A stretch of DNA of 42,245 nucleotides, taken from NCBI RefSeq assembly GCF_009910845.1, contig NZ_SIJB01000008.1, positions 1 through 42,245 of the forward strand, given 5' to 3'. Under the pieces are notes generated by a model. That model made no database searches. It saw only the letters and a program-made list of their open reading frames with translations, and was not told where the DNA came from. Positions 19,908 to 28,988 of the stretch are shown here, in pieces (position 1 is the stretch's first letter; each line of letters starts with the position of its first letter). The position numbers and the translations under genes were made by a program. Source of the DNA: Chengkuizengella marina (GTDB taxonomy: Bacteria > Bacillota > Bacilli > Paenibacillales > KCTC-33759).

Positions 19908-20549
19908 TTATATAAAAAAGCCTCCTGGAGGTGCACCACTGCTAGAAGCCCCGCCGCCACCTAACAAGCCACCAAGGCCACCGCCACCGCCGGAACCACC
20001 ACCGCCGAGCATACCGCCTAATAAACCTGGTAACATTCCTCCGAGGCCACCACCGCCGCCGGAACCACCACCAGATCCACCGCCACCGAGCATACCACCT
20101 AATAGACCTGGCAACATTCCTCCGAGGCCACCGCCACCGCCGGAACCACCGCCGCCGAGCATACCGCCTAATAAACCTGGTAACATTCCTCCGAGGCCAC
20201 CGCCACCGCCGGAACCACCACCAGATCCACCGCCACCGAGCATGCCTCCAAGAAGACCTCCTAAGCCACCACCACCAAGTTTACCCATGCCTAACATACC
20301 TTTTAATAACAAAGGTAATAAAAATTTGGTCTGTGCTTTATTACCACTTTTTGGACTGATATATATAGTTCCACCTTTGACTTTAACAAGCTTTCCAACA
20401 TATAACGTTCCATCTTTTTTTATAGCATAAATATCTTTACCAACAAGTTTATTTACTTCTTTTTTAGATATCATTGGGTTTTTGGAATATTTTTTTGAAT
20501 GTTTTTTGTGTTTCCTCTTTTTCTTTGTCTTGTTAACTTTTTTTGGCAT
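19908..20549 (-). CDS. Lys-rich / Gly-rich repeat protein, possible spore or surface structural protein
   Basis: 213 aa in three parts. Residues 1-30 are extremely basic (KKVNKTKKKRKHKKHSKK). Residues 30-72 form a small beta-rich module with KDIYAIKKDGTLYVGKL and GGTIYISP, which looks like an SH3/KOW-sized fold. The rest is glycine with Leu, Met and Ser, made of alternating 27- and 23-residue units that each contain GGMLPGL. There is no signal peptide or sortase motif. Such composition is usual for self-assembling coat or exosporium proteins; a CATACAAT motif upstream on the same strand would suit a mother-cell sigma factor. The ATG at 20549 follows AAAGGAG. The proline-rich frame on the other strand is only the antisense shadow. 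The function is inferred from composition. Confidence 0.72.
   Translation of the reverse strand: MPKKVNKTKKKRKHKKHSKKYSKNPMISKKEVNKLVGKDIYAIKKDGTLYVGKLVKVKGGTIYISPKSGNKAQTKFLLPLLLKGMLGMGKLGGGGLGGLLGGMLGGGGSGGGSGGGGGLGGMLPGLLGGMLGGGGSGGGGGLGGMLPGLLGGMLGGGGSGGGSGGGGGLGGMLPGLLGGMLGGGGSGGGGGLGGLLGGGGASSSGAPPGGFFI
19978..20277. repeat. Two near-identical 150-bp repeat copies inside the glycine-rich gene
   Basis: The landmark CCTGG of the GGMLPGL segment recurs at 20026, 20107 and 20176, spacings of 81 and 69 bases. The 81+69 pair therefore repeats every 150 bases, and the two 150-base copies differ at only a few positions. The stretch is GC-rich in an otherwise AT-rich region. Confidence 0.85.
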
Positions 20550-20636
20550 TTATTAGATCACTCCTTTCCGTACAATGTTATCCCTCATTGATTGTCCGTA
20601 AGATTTCATTGTCTTCACCTTATTCGTTCTCCATTT

Positions 20637-20644
20637 ATTGTATG
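20637..20644 (-). promoter_or_regulatory. Possible sigma-E/sigma-K -10 element for the glycine-rich gene
   Basis: On the minus strand the sequence is CATACAAT followed by A, which matches both the sigma-E -10 consensus (CATACAAT) and the sigma-K pattern CATAnnnTA. It lies about 90 bases before the start codon. The -35 side is not convincing. Confidence 0.35.
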
Positions 20645-20787
20645 TTTGAAGATTGAAGGTGGTATGGACATTCGTTTAGATTAACTAAATTGTACATTTG
20701 TCTATACATTTCATTGAACTGCAAACATTGGGAAGCAATACTTCATTTGAAATGGTACTTAGTTCATATTTTTGTGGAAAAATTTTC

Positions 20788-20816
20788 TCATATTACGATT
20801 ATTATGTTCATACATA
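20788..20816 (+). promoter_or_regulatory. Sigma-E type promoter of the glg operon
   Basis: TCATATT at 20788-20794 and CATACATA at 20809-20816 are separated by 14 bases, close to the sigma-E consensus (TCATATT, 13-15 bases, CATACAAT). The transcript would start about 55 bases before glgB. The B. subtilis glg operon is known to be sigma-E dependent, which supports this call. Confidence 0.65.
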
Positions 20817-20878
20817 TAAAAAGAAGTTTTGGGAGCATGGTTATATTTTTATATTTAGTTTTAAAAGGAGTTGAATTT

Positions 20879-22786
20879 ATGATAGATTTGCTTCCAACTA
20901 TTGAACATTTAGATTTGTTTAAAGAGGGGAATTTATTTCATGCCTTTAAAGTGTTCGGGGCCCATTTAGAATGTGAAGGTGAGGAAATGGGGGTTCGTTT
21001 TACCGCTTGGGCACCAAATGCAAAAGAAGTCAGAGTCGTTGGGGATTTTAATGATTGGAACGGTAAGGAACATACGATGCATGAAATAGAAAGTACTGGA
21101 GTATGGAGTCTGTTTATCCCTCAGTTATTTGATGGCACATTATACAAATATGAAATACATACAAATGAAGATAAAGTATTTCTCAAATCTGATCCGTATG
21201 CTTTTTATTCAGAAAGAAGACCTCAAACAGCCTCTATTGTAAAGTCTTTAAACGTTTATAAATGGCAGGATGAACAATGGCAAGATAAAAAACGAAAAAC
21301 AAATGTACTGAGTAATCCAATTAATATATATGAGGTGCACTTAGGTACTTGGAAAAAGGTAAATAATGAGTCTTTATCCTATTTTGAACTAGCCAATAAA
21401 CTTATTGAATATGTAGTGAGTATGGGTTATACCCACATTGAGCTTTTACCCATTATGGAACATCCATTTGATCGATCATGGGGTTATCAAGTTACAGGAT
21501 ATTATTCTATAACTAGTCGTTATGGTACGCCAGAACAATTTATGTATTTTGTAGACCGTTGTCATCAAAATGGAATTGGGGTCATTTTAGATTGGGTGCC
21601 TGGTCATTTTTGTAAGGATGATCATGGATTGAGGGAGTTTGATGGTACTCCTTTATATGAATATAAAGATGGTATGAAAGCTGAAAAACCGTCATGGGGC
21701 ACATTGAGTTTTGATTATAGCAAACCAGAGGTTGTATCTTTTCTCATCTCTAATGCGCTGTTTTGGATGGATGTATATCATATAGATGGACTTCGAGTAG
21801 ATGCTGTGGAAAGCATGATTAATTTAAACTTTGACAAACCTCCGGGCCAACACATAAAGAACAAACAAGGTGGTACTGAGAATATAGAAGCCATCTCCTT
21901 TATAAAAAAACTGAATGAAACTGTATTTCATCACTATCCTAATGCATTAATGATGGCAGAAGATTCTTCAAATTGGCCTTGCGTTACTTCTCCAACCTAT
22001 ATGGGTGGATTGGGGTTTAATTTTAAATGGAATATGGGTTGGATGAACGATATGTTGCGTTATATGGAATCAGACCCAATTTATAGACCTTATAAACATC
22101 AGTTAATTACCTTCTCATTACTTTATACGTATTCAGAGAATTATATTTTACCTTTTTCACATGATGAAGTTGTTCATGGAAAAAAATCCATGTTAAATAA
22201 AATGCCAGGAGAATATTGGCAAAAATTTGCTAACTTAAGATTACTTTATAGTTATCAAATGGCTCATCCTGGAAAAAAACTTACATTCATGGGTGGTGAA
22301 CTTGCACAATTTGAAGAGTGGAAAGACTTGGAACAAATAGATTGGATGTTATTAGATTTTGATATGCATCATATGTTTCAACAATTTGTTAGAAGTTTAA
22401 ATTTATTCTATAAACAAGAATGCGCATTATGGGAGTCAGATTATCATCACTCCGGTTTTATGTGGATGGATGCGGACAATAACAAGGACAGCATCATTTC
22501 ATTTATTAGAAAGGGGAGGTGTGAGGAGGAAATCATTCTTGTCGTTTGTAACTTTACACCATTATCGCGTCAAAGTTATGACATTGGAGTTCATATCCCT
22601 GGCATTTATGAAGAAGTTTTTAATAGTGATGATGTGAGGTTTGGGGGAACAGGAAGAAAGAATGGGAAGGTAAAAGCCGGATTAAAATCTTGTCACTTTC
22701 AAGATTTTAGTATTCAATTAACCATTCCTCCACTTGCCACCATCATGCTAAAAAGAATACCTGCTATATCTAAAGAAATAAATTAG
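20879..22786 (+). CDS. glgB: 1,4-alpha-glucan branching enzyme
   Basis: This enzyme creates alpha-1,6 branches in glycogen (GH13). After an N-terminal CBM48 domain (FTAWAPNAKEVRVVGDFNDWNG) comes the catalytic barrel, with nucleophile Asp308 in GLRVDAVE, acid/base Glu361 in AEDSS and Asp429 in SHDEVVHGKKSM. These are each 97 lower than the E. coli residues 405, 458 and 526, which means the extra E. coli N-terminal domain is absent, as in Bacillus enzymes. The frame is open from 20690, but the ATG at 20879 follows AAAAGGAG and starts the conserved region, giving 635 aa. It is the first gene of glgBCDA, 24 bases before glgC. Confidence 0.96.
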   Translation: MIDLLPTIEHLDLFKEGNLFHAFKVFGAHLECEGEEMGVRFTAWAPNAKEVRVVGDFNDWNGKEHTMHEIESTGVWSLFIPQLFDGTLYKYEIHTNEDKVFLKSDPYAFYSERRPQTASIVKSLNVYKWQDEQWQDKKRKTNVLSNPINIYEVHLGTWKKVNNESLSYFELANKLIEYVVSMGYTHIELLPIMEHPFDRSWGYQVTGYYSITSRYGTPEQFMYFVDRCHQNGIGVILDWVPGHFCKDDHGLREFDGTPLYEYKDGMKAEKPSWGTLSFDYSKPEVVSFLISNALFWMDVYHIDGLRVDAVESMINLNFDKPPGQHIKNKQGGTENIEAISFIKKLNETVFHHYPNALMMAEDSSNWPCVTSPTYMGGLGFNFKWNMGWMNDMLRYMESDPIYRPYKHQLITFSLLYTYSENYILPFSHDEVVHGKKSMLNKMPGEYWQKFANLRLLYSYQMAHPGKKLTFMGGELAQFEEWKDLEQIDWMLLDFDMHHMFQQFVRSLNLFYKQECALWESDYHHSGFMWMDADNNKDSIISFIRKGRCEEEIILVVCNFTPLSRQSYDIGVHIPGIYEEVFNSDDVRFGGTGRKNGKVKAGLKSCHFQDFSIQLTIPPLATIMLKRIPAISKEIN

Positions 22787-22810
22787 TTTTTTATTGTAGG
22801 GAGAGATTAA

Positions 22811-23938
22811 ATGAGATCAAAAGAATGTATAGCCATGCTGCTGGCAGGTGGGAAGGGGAATAGATTAGGTGCTTTGACCAATAAATTAGCAAAACCTGCC
22901 GTTTTTTTTGGAGGGAAATATAGGATCATTGATTTTACGCTTAGCAACTGTACCAATTCTGGAATCGATACGGTAGGTGTTCTAACACAATATCAACCCT
23001 TAGCATTAAACTCATACATTGGGGCAGGAAAACCTTGGGATTTAGAACGTGAAGATGGAGGTGTGACTTTACTACCTCCTTATGTAAAACAAAATGGAGG
23101 AAATTGGTATAGTGGAACAGCAGATTCCATTTTTCAAAACATTGATTTTATTGAACAGTATAACCCTAAATATGTACTAGTTATTTCTGGTGATCATATA
23201 TATAAAATGAACTATGAATTGATGTTAAATTATCATATACAAAAAAATGCAGATGTAACGGTTGCGTCCATTCGCGTAGATTGGAAAGAAGCGAATCGCT
23301 TTGGTATTATCCATACGAATAATGAAGAAAAAATTATTTCCTTTTCTGAAAAACCTAAAAACCCTAGCAGTAATCTTGCATCCATGGGTATTTATATTTT
23401 TAATTGGAATGTTCTAAAACAAAATTTAATTTCTGATGCAAATGATAACAATTCAACTCATGATTTTGGAAAAGACATTATACCAAAGATGCTGGGGAAC
23501 GAGTATGTTTTGTATGCATATTCCTTTGAAAGTTATTGGAAAGATGTAGGTACAGTTAATAGTTTATGGGAAACACATATGGATCTTTTAAAAGAAAACT
23601 CACGGCTAAATTTAAATGATAAAAAATGGAAAGTTTACTCAAGGAATTTAAATCAACCACCACATTATATTTCTTCAAAAGCCACAGTGAGAAATAGTTT
23701 AGTGAATGAGGGGTGTACTGTATTTGGAGAAGTTGAAAATTCCATCCTTTCGTATGGCGTTTATGTAGAAGAAGGAAGTAAAATTAGGGATTCTGTGATC
23801 ATGCCAAATGTAAAGATCGGTAAGTATGCGGACATTAATCGATCAATTGTAGGTGAAGGAGCGGTTATTCATGATCACAGTGTTGTAGGAGATCAGAAGG
23901 AGATCACTTTAATCGGACATCGTGAGATTGTTTCGTAA
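22811..23938 (+). CDS. glgC: Glucose-1-phosphate adenylyltransferase
   Basis: This is ADP-glucose pyrophosphorylase, the committed step of glycogen synthesis (glucose-1-phosphate + ATP to ADP-glucose). The N-terminal pyrophosphorylase loop [14 protein letters not shown] is intact and is followed by [26 protein letters not shown] is the metal-site Asp region and FSEKP a sugar-binding motif. The C-terminal part is a left-handed beta-helix of hexapeptide repeats (around residues 295-365). At 375 aa it is the short Bacillus form, which works with GlgD. The ATG follows AGGGAGAG. It probably forms a GlgC-GlgD hetero-oligomer with the next gene product. Confidence 0.95.
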   Translation: MRSKECIAMLLAGGKGNRLGALTNKLAKPAVFFGGKYRIIDFTLSNCTNSGIDTVGVLTQYQPLALNSYIGAGKPWDLEREDGGVTLLPPYVKQNGGNWYSGTADSIFQNIDFIEQYNPKYVLVISGDHIYKMNYELMLNYHIQKNADVTVASIRVDWKEANRFGIIHTNNEEKIISFSEKPKNPSSNLASMGIYIFNWNVLKQNLISDANDNNSTHDFGKDIIPKMLGNEYVLYAYSFESYWKDVGTVNSLWETHMDLLKENSRLNLNDKKWKVYSRNLNQPPHYISSKATVRNSLVNEGCTVFGEVENSILSYGVYVEEGSKIRDSVIMPNVKIGKYADINRSIVGEGAVIHDHSVVGDQKEITLIGHREIVS

Positions 23939-23968
23939 CTCTAATTCATATGAAAGGGTGAAACTTCT

Positions 23969-25075
23969 ATGAAAAATGTGATGGGCATCATTAATCTGGT
24001 CAATGAGATAGACCAACTTGAAGAGTTAACCTACAACAGATGTATTGCTTCAACTCCTTTTGGGGGCAGATATCGATTCATTGATTTTATCCTATCTAGC
24101 TTTGTTAACTCGGGAATACACAAAGTATGTATGTTTACTCATACGAAATATCGTTCCTTGATGGATCATCTAGGTTCAGGTAAGGAATGGGATTTGGATA
24201 GAAAACAGCACGGGTTGAGAGTATTACCTCCTCTTTTTGAAGAACCAAAAGAGATCAGAGGTGATTTACATTATTTTTATGGTCATAGAGATTATTTTTT
24301 TCGAAGTAATGAAGAGTATGTGATCCTTACAAAATCTCATATGATTTGTAATATCGATTTTGATCCCATACTTAAGTTTCATAAAGATCATAAGGCGCAA
24401 ATAACATTATTATATAAGGATATAAAAGATGAACAATTCTCATTAGCTCGTCCTATAAAAGTGAGTTCAGATCAAACCGTAACCTCTATGTTAGATCATC
24501 AAATAAATGCAACAAATGATCAAATCAGTATGGAAATGTTTCTAATGAAAAAAGACCTGTTTCTAGATTTAGTAGAAACCTCAATCGCTAGTGGATGGAA
24601 AGATTTTATAGAAGATGCTGTGATCAAAAATTTAGACATTTTGAATGTGTATGGATATAAATTTACAGGTCATTTAGGCATTATGAATACAGTTCAAAGT
24701 TATTATAAAAACAGTATGGATTTATTGAATATGTCTTTATATCAAACATTATTTCAACAATCTTATTCTATATATACAAAAACAAAGGATGAAGCTCCTG
24801 CTACTTACAAATCGAACGCATTAGTCTCAAATTCTTTAGTGACAAATGGATGTATTATCGAGGGTACAGTAGAAAATAGTATTTTGTTTAGAGGTGTTGA
24901 GGTAGGAAAGGGAGCTCGGCTCAAAAACTGCATTATCATGCCTAACTCTGTAATTCAACAGAACGTGATTTTAGAAAATGTCATTTTAGATAAACATGTG
25001 ATTGTAAATATGGATAAGGAGATTATTGGTGATCCAAAAACCCCATATATTGCAGAGAAGTTAAAAGTAATTTGA
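23969..25075 (+). CDS. glgD: Glucose-1-phosphate adenylyltransferase regulatory subunit
   Basis: A paralogue of GlgC (368 aa) that keeps the nucleotidyltransferase fold, for example FGGRYRFIDFILSSFVNSGI, and the C-terminal hexapeptide beta-helix. The catalytic GGxGxRL loop of GlgC is missing: the N-terminus runs MGIINLVNEIDQLEELTYNR instead. That is typical of GlgD, which in Bacillus stimulates GlgC but has little activity alone. It starts 30 bases after glgC, with AAAGGGTG upstream of the ATG. Confidence 0.93.
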   Translation: MKNVMGIINLVNEIDQLEELTYNRCIASTPFGGRYRFIDFILSSFVNSGIHKVCMFTHTKYRSLMDHLGSGKEWDLDRKQHGLRVLPPLFEEPKEIRGDLHYFYGHRDYFFRSNEEYVILTKSHMICNIDFDPILKFHKDHKAQITLLYKDIKDEQFSLARPIKVSSDQTVTSMLDHQINATNDQISMEMFLMKKDLFLDLVETSIASGWKDFIEDAVIKNLDILNVYGYKFTGHLGIMNTVQSYYKNSMDLLNMSLYQTLFQQSYSIYTKTKDEAPATYKSNALVSNSLVTNGCIIEGTVENSILFRGVEVGKGARLKNCIIMPNSVIQQNVILENVILDKHVIVNMDKEIIGDPKTPYIAEKLKVI

Positions 25076-25094
25076 GAGGAGGTATAAGTATATC

Positions 25095-26531
25095 ATGAAT
25101 ATACTATTTGTTGCATCAGAATCAGCTCCTTTTGTGAAATCAGGAGGGCTGGGTGAAGTAATTGGCTCTTTGCCAAAACAAATCAAAAAGAAAGGTGCAG
25201 ATATCCGAGTGATTCTGCCCAAATACGGAGATATTCCAGAAAAATTTAAGAATAAAATGACTACAAAAACTGAATTTACTATCCAGCTTGATTGGAGAAA
25301 TCAGTATTGTGGTGTTCAGGAGCTTCAAGAAAACGGTATTCATTATTATTTTATAGATAACGAGTTTTATTTTAAGAGACCAGGACTGTATGGTTATGGA
25401 GATGATGGTGAAAGGTTTGTTTATTTTAATAAAGCTGTATTAGAAGCAATTCCACACTTAGATTTCATTCCAGATATCATTCATTGTCATGATTGGCAAT
25501 CTGGTTTGATTCCGGTTTGTTTAAAAGCTCAATACGCTGATAAACCAATGTATAGAAACATAAAAACCATTTTCACAATTCATAATTTAAAATATCAAGG
25601 GGTTTTTCCAAAACCATTGTTGAAGAGTTTAACTGATCTTGATGATTCATACTTTGCTAATGATTCACTTGAATTTTTTGATCAGGCTAATTGTATGAAA
25701 GGTGCACTTATATATTCTGATGTTATAACAACAGTTAGTCATACCTATGCAGAGGAAATTCAGACCTCTGATTGTGGAGAACAACTTGAAGGAGTTATAG
25801 AAAAAAGGAAAAAAGATTTGTACGGCATTTTAAATGGGATAGATGTTAAAAACTACAATCCTGTTACTGATCCAAATGTGAGAGTAAAATATCAAAACTC
25901 ACTATTTAATAAAAGACTGAACAAAGAACGTTTTCAAAAGCAAATTGGCTTGCCTGTTAACAAGGACATTCCTATGATTGGAATGGTTTCACGATTGGTT
26001 GAACAAAAGGGTTATGACTTAGTTGCTCATGTATTGGATGAAATATTGGAAATGGATATACAGCTTGTCATATTGGGAACAGGTGAAAAAAAATATGAAC
26101 TGTTTTTTGAAGATGCTGCGAAGCGAAATTCAAATAAAATGGTGACAATAATCAAATTTGACGAAGTACTAGCGAGAAAAATATATAGCTCTTCAGACAT
26201 GTTCCTTATGCCATCTTTGTTTGAACCGTGTGGAATAGGTCAATTACTGTCCTATCAGTATCGAGCTGTTCCGATCGTTAGAGAAACAGGGGGGTTAAAA
26301 GATACGGTTAAACCTTATAACCAATATTCTGGTGAGGGAACTGGTTTTACATTTGTAAACTATAATGCTCATGATATGTTATTTACGATTCAAAGAGCAG
26401 TTGAATGTTATCATAATAAAGAGGTTTGGCATAGCATTATAAACAGTATAAAGAAGGTTAATGTAAGTTGGGATAAACCTGCTAGAGAGTATATTTCCTT
26501 ATATAAACAATTGGTATTTGTCCTTAATTAA
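25095..26531 (+). CDS. glgA: Glycogen synthase (ADP-glucose, GT5)
   Basis: This enzyme extends alpha-1,4-glucan chains from ADP-glucose. The ADP-glucose-binding motif KSGGLGEV is at residues 15-22 (KTGGLADV in E. coli). The GT-B C-terminal domain contains MIGMVSRLVEQKG and the catalytic-site block LFEPCGIGQL, followed by RETGGLKDTV. The 478-aa length is normal. The ATG follows GAGAGGAGG with a somewhat long spacing of about 12 bases. It is the last gene of the operon: unlike B. subtilis, glgP (glycogen phosphorylase) does not follow, and a terminator comes about 100 bases later. Confidence 0.95.
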   Translation: MNILFVASESAPFVKSGGLGEVIGSLPKQIKKKGADIRVILPKYGDIPEKFKNKMTTKTEFTIQLDWRNQYCGVQELQENGIHYYFIDNEFYFKRPGLYGYGDDGERFVYFNKAVLEAIPHLDFIPDIIHCHDWQSGLIPVCLKAQYADKPMYRNIKTIFTIHNLKYQGVFPKPLLKSLTDLDDSYFANDSLEFFDQANCMKGALIYSDVITTVSHTYAEEIQTSDCGEQLEGVIEKRKKDLYGILNGIDVKNYNPVTDPNVRVKYQNSLFNKRLNKERFQKQIGLPVNKDIPMIGMVSRLVEQKGYDLVAHVLDEILEMDIQLVILGTGEKKYELFFEDAAKRNSNKMVTIIKFDEVLARKIYSSSDMFLMPSLFEPCGIGQLLSYQYRAVPIVRETGGLKDTVKPYNQYSGEGTGFTFVNYNAHDMLFTIQRAVECYHNKEVWHSIINSIKKVNVSWDKPAREYISLYKQLVFVLN

Positions 26532-26628
26532 TCTAATTTTTAGTTTACAAACACCAAGTTCCTACTAAAATCTATTCTGTTCTTGAATGAATGATAATTT
26601 TGTTTATAAATAAAAGATAGGAAAATTC

Positions 26629-26660
26629 GTGGTCTTATTTCAGTTATACAATAAGACCAC
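26629..26660. terminator. Bidirectional terminator between glgA and the BtuF-like gene
   Basis: GTGGTCTTATT and AATAAGACCAC form a perfect 11-base stem with a ten-base loop. T-rich flanks occur on both strands, and the two genes converge on it, so it probably ends both transcripts. Confidence 0.82.
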
Positions 26661-26667
26661 TATTCTA

Positions 26668-27555
26668 TTAACATAAAGGTTCAGTTTTATTTGCTGGAAA
26701 TAAATCAGGATAAAACAATGAAGCTAAAAGTTCGATGCCCTCAATTACTCCGATACTTGGCTGTGTAAAGAAGTTCGCATCTAAAAGAAAAACTTGATTA
26801 TTTTTGACTGCTTTAAGTTCTTTCCAACCTTCCAAATCTTCTAATTGAAGTACTTCTTGTTTCGCTTTTTCACCATTATATCCACATGGTGATATTACAA
26901 TCATTTCTGGATCATAGTTTTTTAAATCCTCAAAATGTATAACATTAGAGTGACCTTCTGGTGACGCTAATGCATCTTTGCCTCCAGCCAGCTGTACAAG
27001 CTCTGGAATCCAATGTCCTGAGTTGTAGATAGGGTTTATCCATTCCATGAAAAACACAGAAATTTTTTGTTTATTGTTGTGTTTTATCTTATTTTGAATA
27101 TGAATAATTCGTTTGTGGTAACTTTCTACTAATTCGATTCCTTTTTGCTCTGTACCTAATTCTTTAGCAACTATTAGTACATTTTCAAATATTTCATTCA
27201 GATTTTTTGGAATTAGAGGAATGATTTTAGGTTGTTTTTTTAACTGATAGACGGCTTTTTCAACATAAGAGGTTCCCACCTGACATACATCACAAACATG
27301 TTGGGTAAACATGATATCTGGTTCAATTTTCTCAAGTAATTCTTGTTCAATATAATAAAGTGACTTATCTTCCTTCACATGTTGTGAAACAATTTCATTA
27401 ATTTCTGAAGAAGATAAATCCTTGCCTTCTAATACAGATCTTACAACTTTAGGTTTATCTGATGGACATTCAAAAGTTACTCCACTTAAATATGAATCGA
27501 GACCTAATTCGTAAATCATTTCAGTTGCAGCAGGTAAACATGAGATTACTTTCAT
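26668..27555 (-). CDS. Leaderless BtuF-like cobalamin/metal-chelate binding protein
   Basis: The product belongs to the periplasmic-binding-protein family of ABC uptake systems for vitamin B12 and iron chelates (PF01497): VISCLPAATEMIYELGL at the N-terminus, EPDIMFTQHVCDVCQVG in the middle and IGVIEGIELLASLFYPDLF at the end. It has no signal peptide or lipobox, and no ABC permease or ATPase is adjacent, so it is probably cytoplasmic rather than an uptake receptor. A C-D-V-C pair could bind metal. The frame is open from a TTG at 27573, but the ATG at 27555 follows GAGGAG and gives 295 aa. Homologues are usually annotated as cobalamin-binding protein; the ligand is not proven here. Confidence 0.8.
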   Translation of the reverse strand: MKVISCLPAATEMIYELGLDSYLSGVTFECPSDKPKVVRSVLEGKDLSSSEINEIVSQHVKEDKSLYYIEQELLEKIEPDIMFTQHVCDVCQVGTSYVEKAVYQLKKQPKIIPLIPKNLNEIFENVLIVAKELGTEQKGIELVESYHKRIIHIQNKIKHNNKQKISVFFMEWINPIYNSGHWIPELVQLAGGKDALASPEGHSNVIHFEDLKNYDPEMIVISPCGYNGEKAKQEVLQLEDLEGWKELKAVKNNQVFLLDANFFTQPSIGVIEGIELLASLFYPDLFPANKTEPLC

Positions 27556-27787
27556 GATTTTTGTTCTCCTCAATGTAAGATTTATTTCATCCTATCATAA
27601 AAATTCATATTTTGGTTTATTAGTTACAAAATCAGGACTATTTTGATTGGATTTAATCTTACGTATGTACTGAATAATAAAATTGTTCTGTTGCATATGA
27701 TCCTGTACATCTTATATAATAAGAACAATTGTTTCGTTAGAGAAGAATAAATGAAGCTATTTTTGAATCTAACTAGGGGTGGAGTAA

Positions 27788-28330
27788 ATGAAAATACTAA
27801 ATATTCTCGGTAGTTCTAGAAAAGAAGGAAACTCTGAGATTTTATCAGATTATGTTTTAAATAATATAGATCACAATAAAATCTATTTGTCTGATAAACA
27901 TATAAATCCAATTATAGATAAGCGGCATACTAAAGAAGGTTTCAGCATTGTAGAAGATGATTACGAAGAAATTTTACCTGCATTATTCAGTCATAATATA
28001 TACATATTCACAACTCCACTATATTGGTATGGCATGTCTGGACCCATGAAAATCTTCTTTGATAGATGGTCCCAATATTTACGTGATGAAAGGTTTGATT
28101 TTAAAGAAGAAATGTCAAAAAAGAAAGCTTATGTCATTGTTACTGGTGGTGCAAATCCTCAAATAGAAGCTTTACCTCTAATTCAACAATTCAAATACAT
28201 TTTTAACTTTGTGAATATGGAATTTGTAGACTATATTACTGGACGAGGGAATGAGCCAGGTGATGTTAAAGAGGATCAAGCCGCAATTTCAAAAGCTTTA
28301 TTATGGAATAAATCATTAAAAGGTGAATAG
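27788..28330 (+). CDS. Flavodoxin-fold NAD(P)H-dependent oxidoreductase
   Basis: A 180-aa flavoprotein of the NADPH-dependent FMN reductase/flavodoxin_2 group. The FMN-phosphate loop is ILGSSRKEGNSEIL at the N-terminus, and TTPLYWYGMSGPMKIFFDRW is the second flavin-contacting motif that is highly typical of the family. IVTGGANPQ follows as the third beta-strand loop. The ATG at 27788 has GGGTGGAG just upstream. It is transcribed divergently from the BtuF-like gene and ends in a terminator. The physiological substrate (quinone, iron or xenobiotic) cannot be assigned. Confidence 0.86.
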   Translation: MKILNILGSSRKEGNSEILSDYVLNNIDHNKIYLSDKHINPIIDKRHTKEGFSIVEDDYEEILPALFSHNIYIFTTPLYWYGMSGPMKIFFDRWSQYLRDERFDFKEEMSKKKAYVIVTGGANPQIEALPLIQQFKYIFNFVNMEFVDYITGRGNEPGDVKEDQAAISKALLWNKSLKGE

Positions 28331-28390
28331 ATATTACAGCCATCATCATTTCAAATCATGATCCTATCATAGTGACACAATTATAAATTG

Positions 28391-28421
28391 AAAGAAAACA
28401 TCTAATTTGGATGTTTTCTTT
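28391..28421 (+). terminator. Terminator after the flavodoxin-fold reductase
   Basis: AAAGAAAACATC and GATGTTTTCTTT form a perfect 12-base stem with a seven-base loop and a T tract after it, 60 bases after the stop. Confidence 0.85.
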
Positions 28422-28508
28422 TTGGTCACTTAAAAATCTATATGTATAACCACCTAACGTAATTTGGTCAGATGATTTCTCCTGGGGTATGTGGTTTTAG
28501 AATTTATT

Positions 28509-28592
28509 AATCATGGAGAATAGGGAATTGCATTAGAAGTAATTTGTAGTGTTGTTGAAAAAGTTAAATGAGATATTAGAGAATATCGTTAA
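28509..28592 (+). pseudogene. Decayed small gene, immunity-protein-like text
   Basis: One frame reads NHGE-stop-GIALEVICSVVEKVK-stop-DIREYR-stop. The pattern GE(W/Y)GIALEVIC is reminiscent of small bacterial immunity proteins, and the first stop is TAG where TGG would restore the usual Trp. It has no start codon or ribosome-binding site. The resemblance is from memory and the stretch is very short. Confidence 0.25.
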
Positions 28593-28609
28593 GGATTAAA
28601 TTCGAGAAG

Positions 28610-28972
28610 GTGAACCTTATAAAAAGAAAAATAATAGTCATAATTTTATTTACATTAATTGTTTTGATTACTACCGTCATTATAACTAAACCAGATAAAA
28701 ATGATTTTGTTAATTGGTTTGAAAACGAGCATGATATTAAGTGCTATGATCCAGAATGCGACACAATTATATTAAAATTATATTATGGTGAGATTTCAAA
28801 GAGTACAGCGCTTGGCCTAGAAGAAGAGTCGTATTCTAATGGGATATTCAATATAAAATTGTCAAGGTTATATAGAGGCGTAGATGATAGAGATGATTCG
28901 TTCTTTATAGATGCGGAGGTTTTTTTGGTAAATTTAAAGAAGTTGAACAATGGGAAAGAACTGGAAAATTAA
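28610..28972 (+). CDS. Small membrane-anchored hypothetical protein (DUF4359-like)
   Basis: 120 aa. A positively charged start (NLIKRK) leads into one hydrophobic segment (residues 8-26), then an outward-facing domain with TKPDKNDFVNWF and two cysteines in CYDPEC that could pair. The pattern T-x-P-x-x-x-D-(F/Y)-x-x-W after a membrane anchor resembles the small DUF4359-type proteins of Bacillales. The GTG start at 28610 directly abuts GAGAAG, which is an unusually short spacing, so initiation may be weak or the true start slightly different. No function known. Confidence 0.55.
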   Translation: MNLIKRKIIVIILFTLIVLITTVIITKPDKNDFVNWFENEHDIKCYDPECDTIILKLYYGEISKSTALGLEEESYSNGIFNIKLSRLYRGVDDRDDSFFIDAEVFLVNLKKLNNGKELEN

Positions 28973-28988
28973 AAAATTCTTCAAAATA

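Noticed and set aside
19923..20290. The repetitive DNA as a CRISPR array
   Set aside because: The repeats are in frame, lack unique spacers and encode glycine units of one protein.
19789..20430. Proline-rich 213-codon frame on the plus strand
   Set aside because: It is the antisense of the glycine-rich gene: GGN codons read backwards give Pro. It has no ribosome-binding site and overlaps the start of the pseudouridine synthase gene.
20690..20878. 63-residue N-terminal extension of GlgB
   Set aside because: The homology and the AAAAGGAG site begin at 20879; the extension overlaps the sigma-E promoter.
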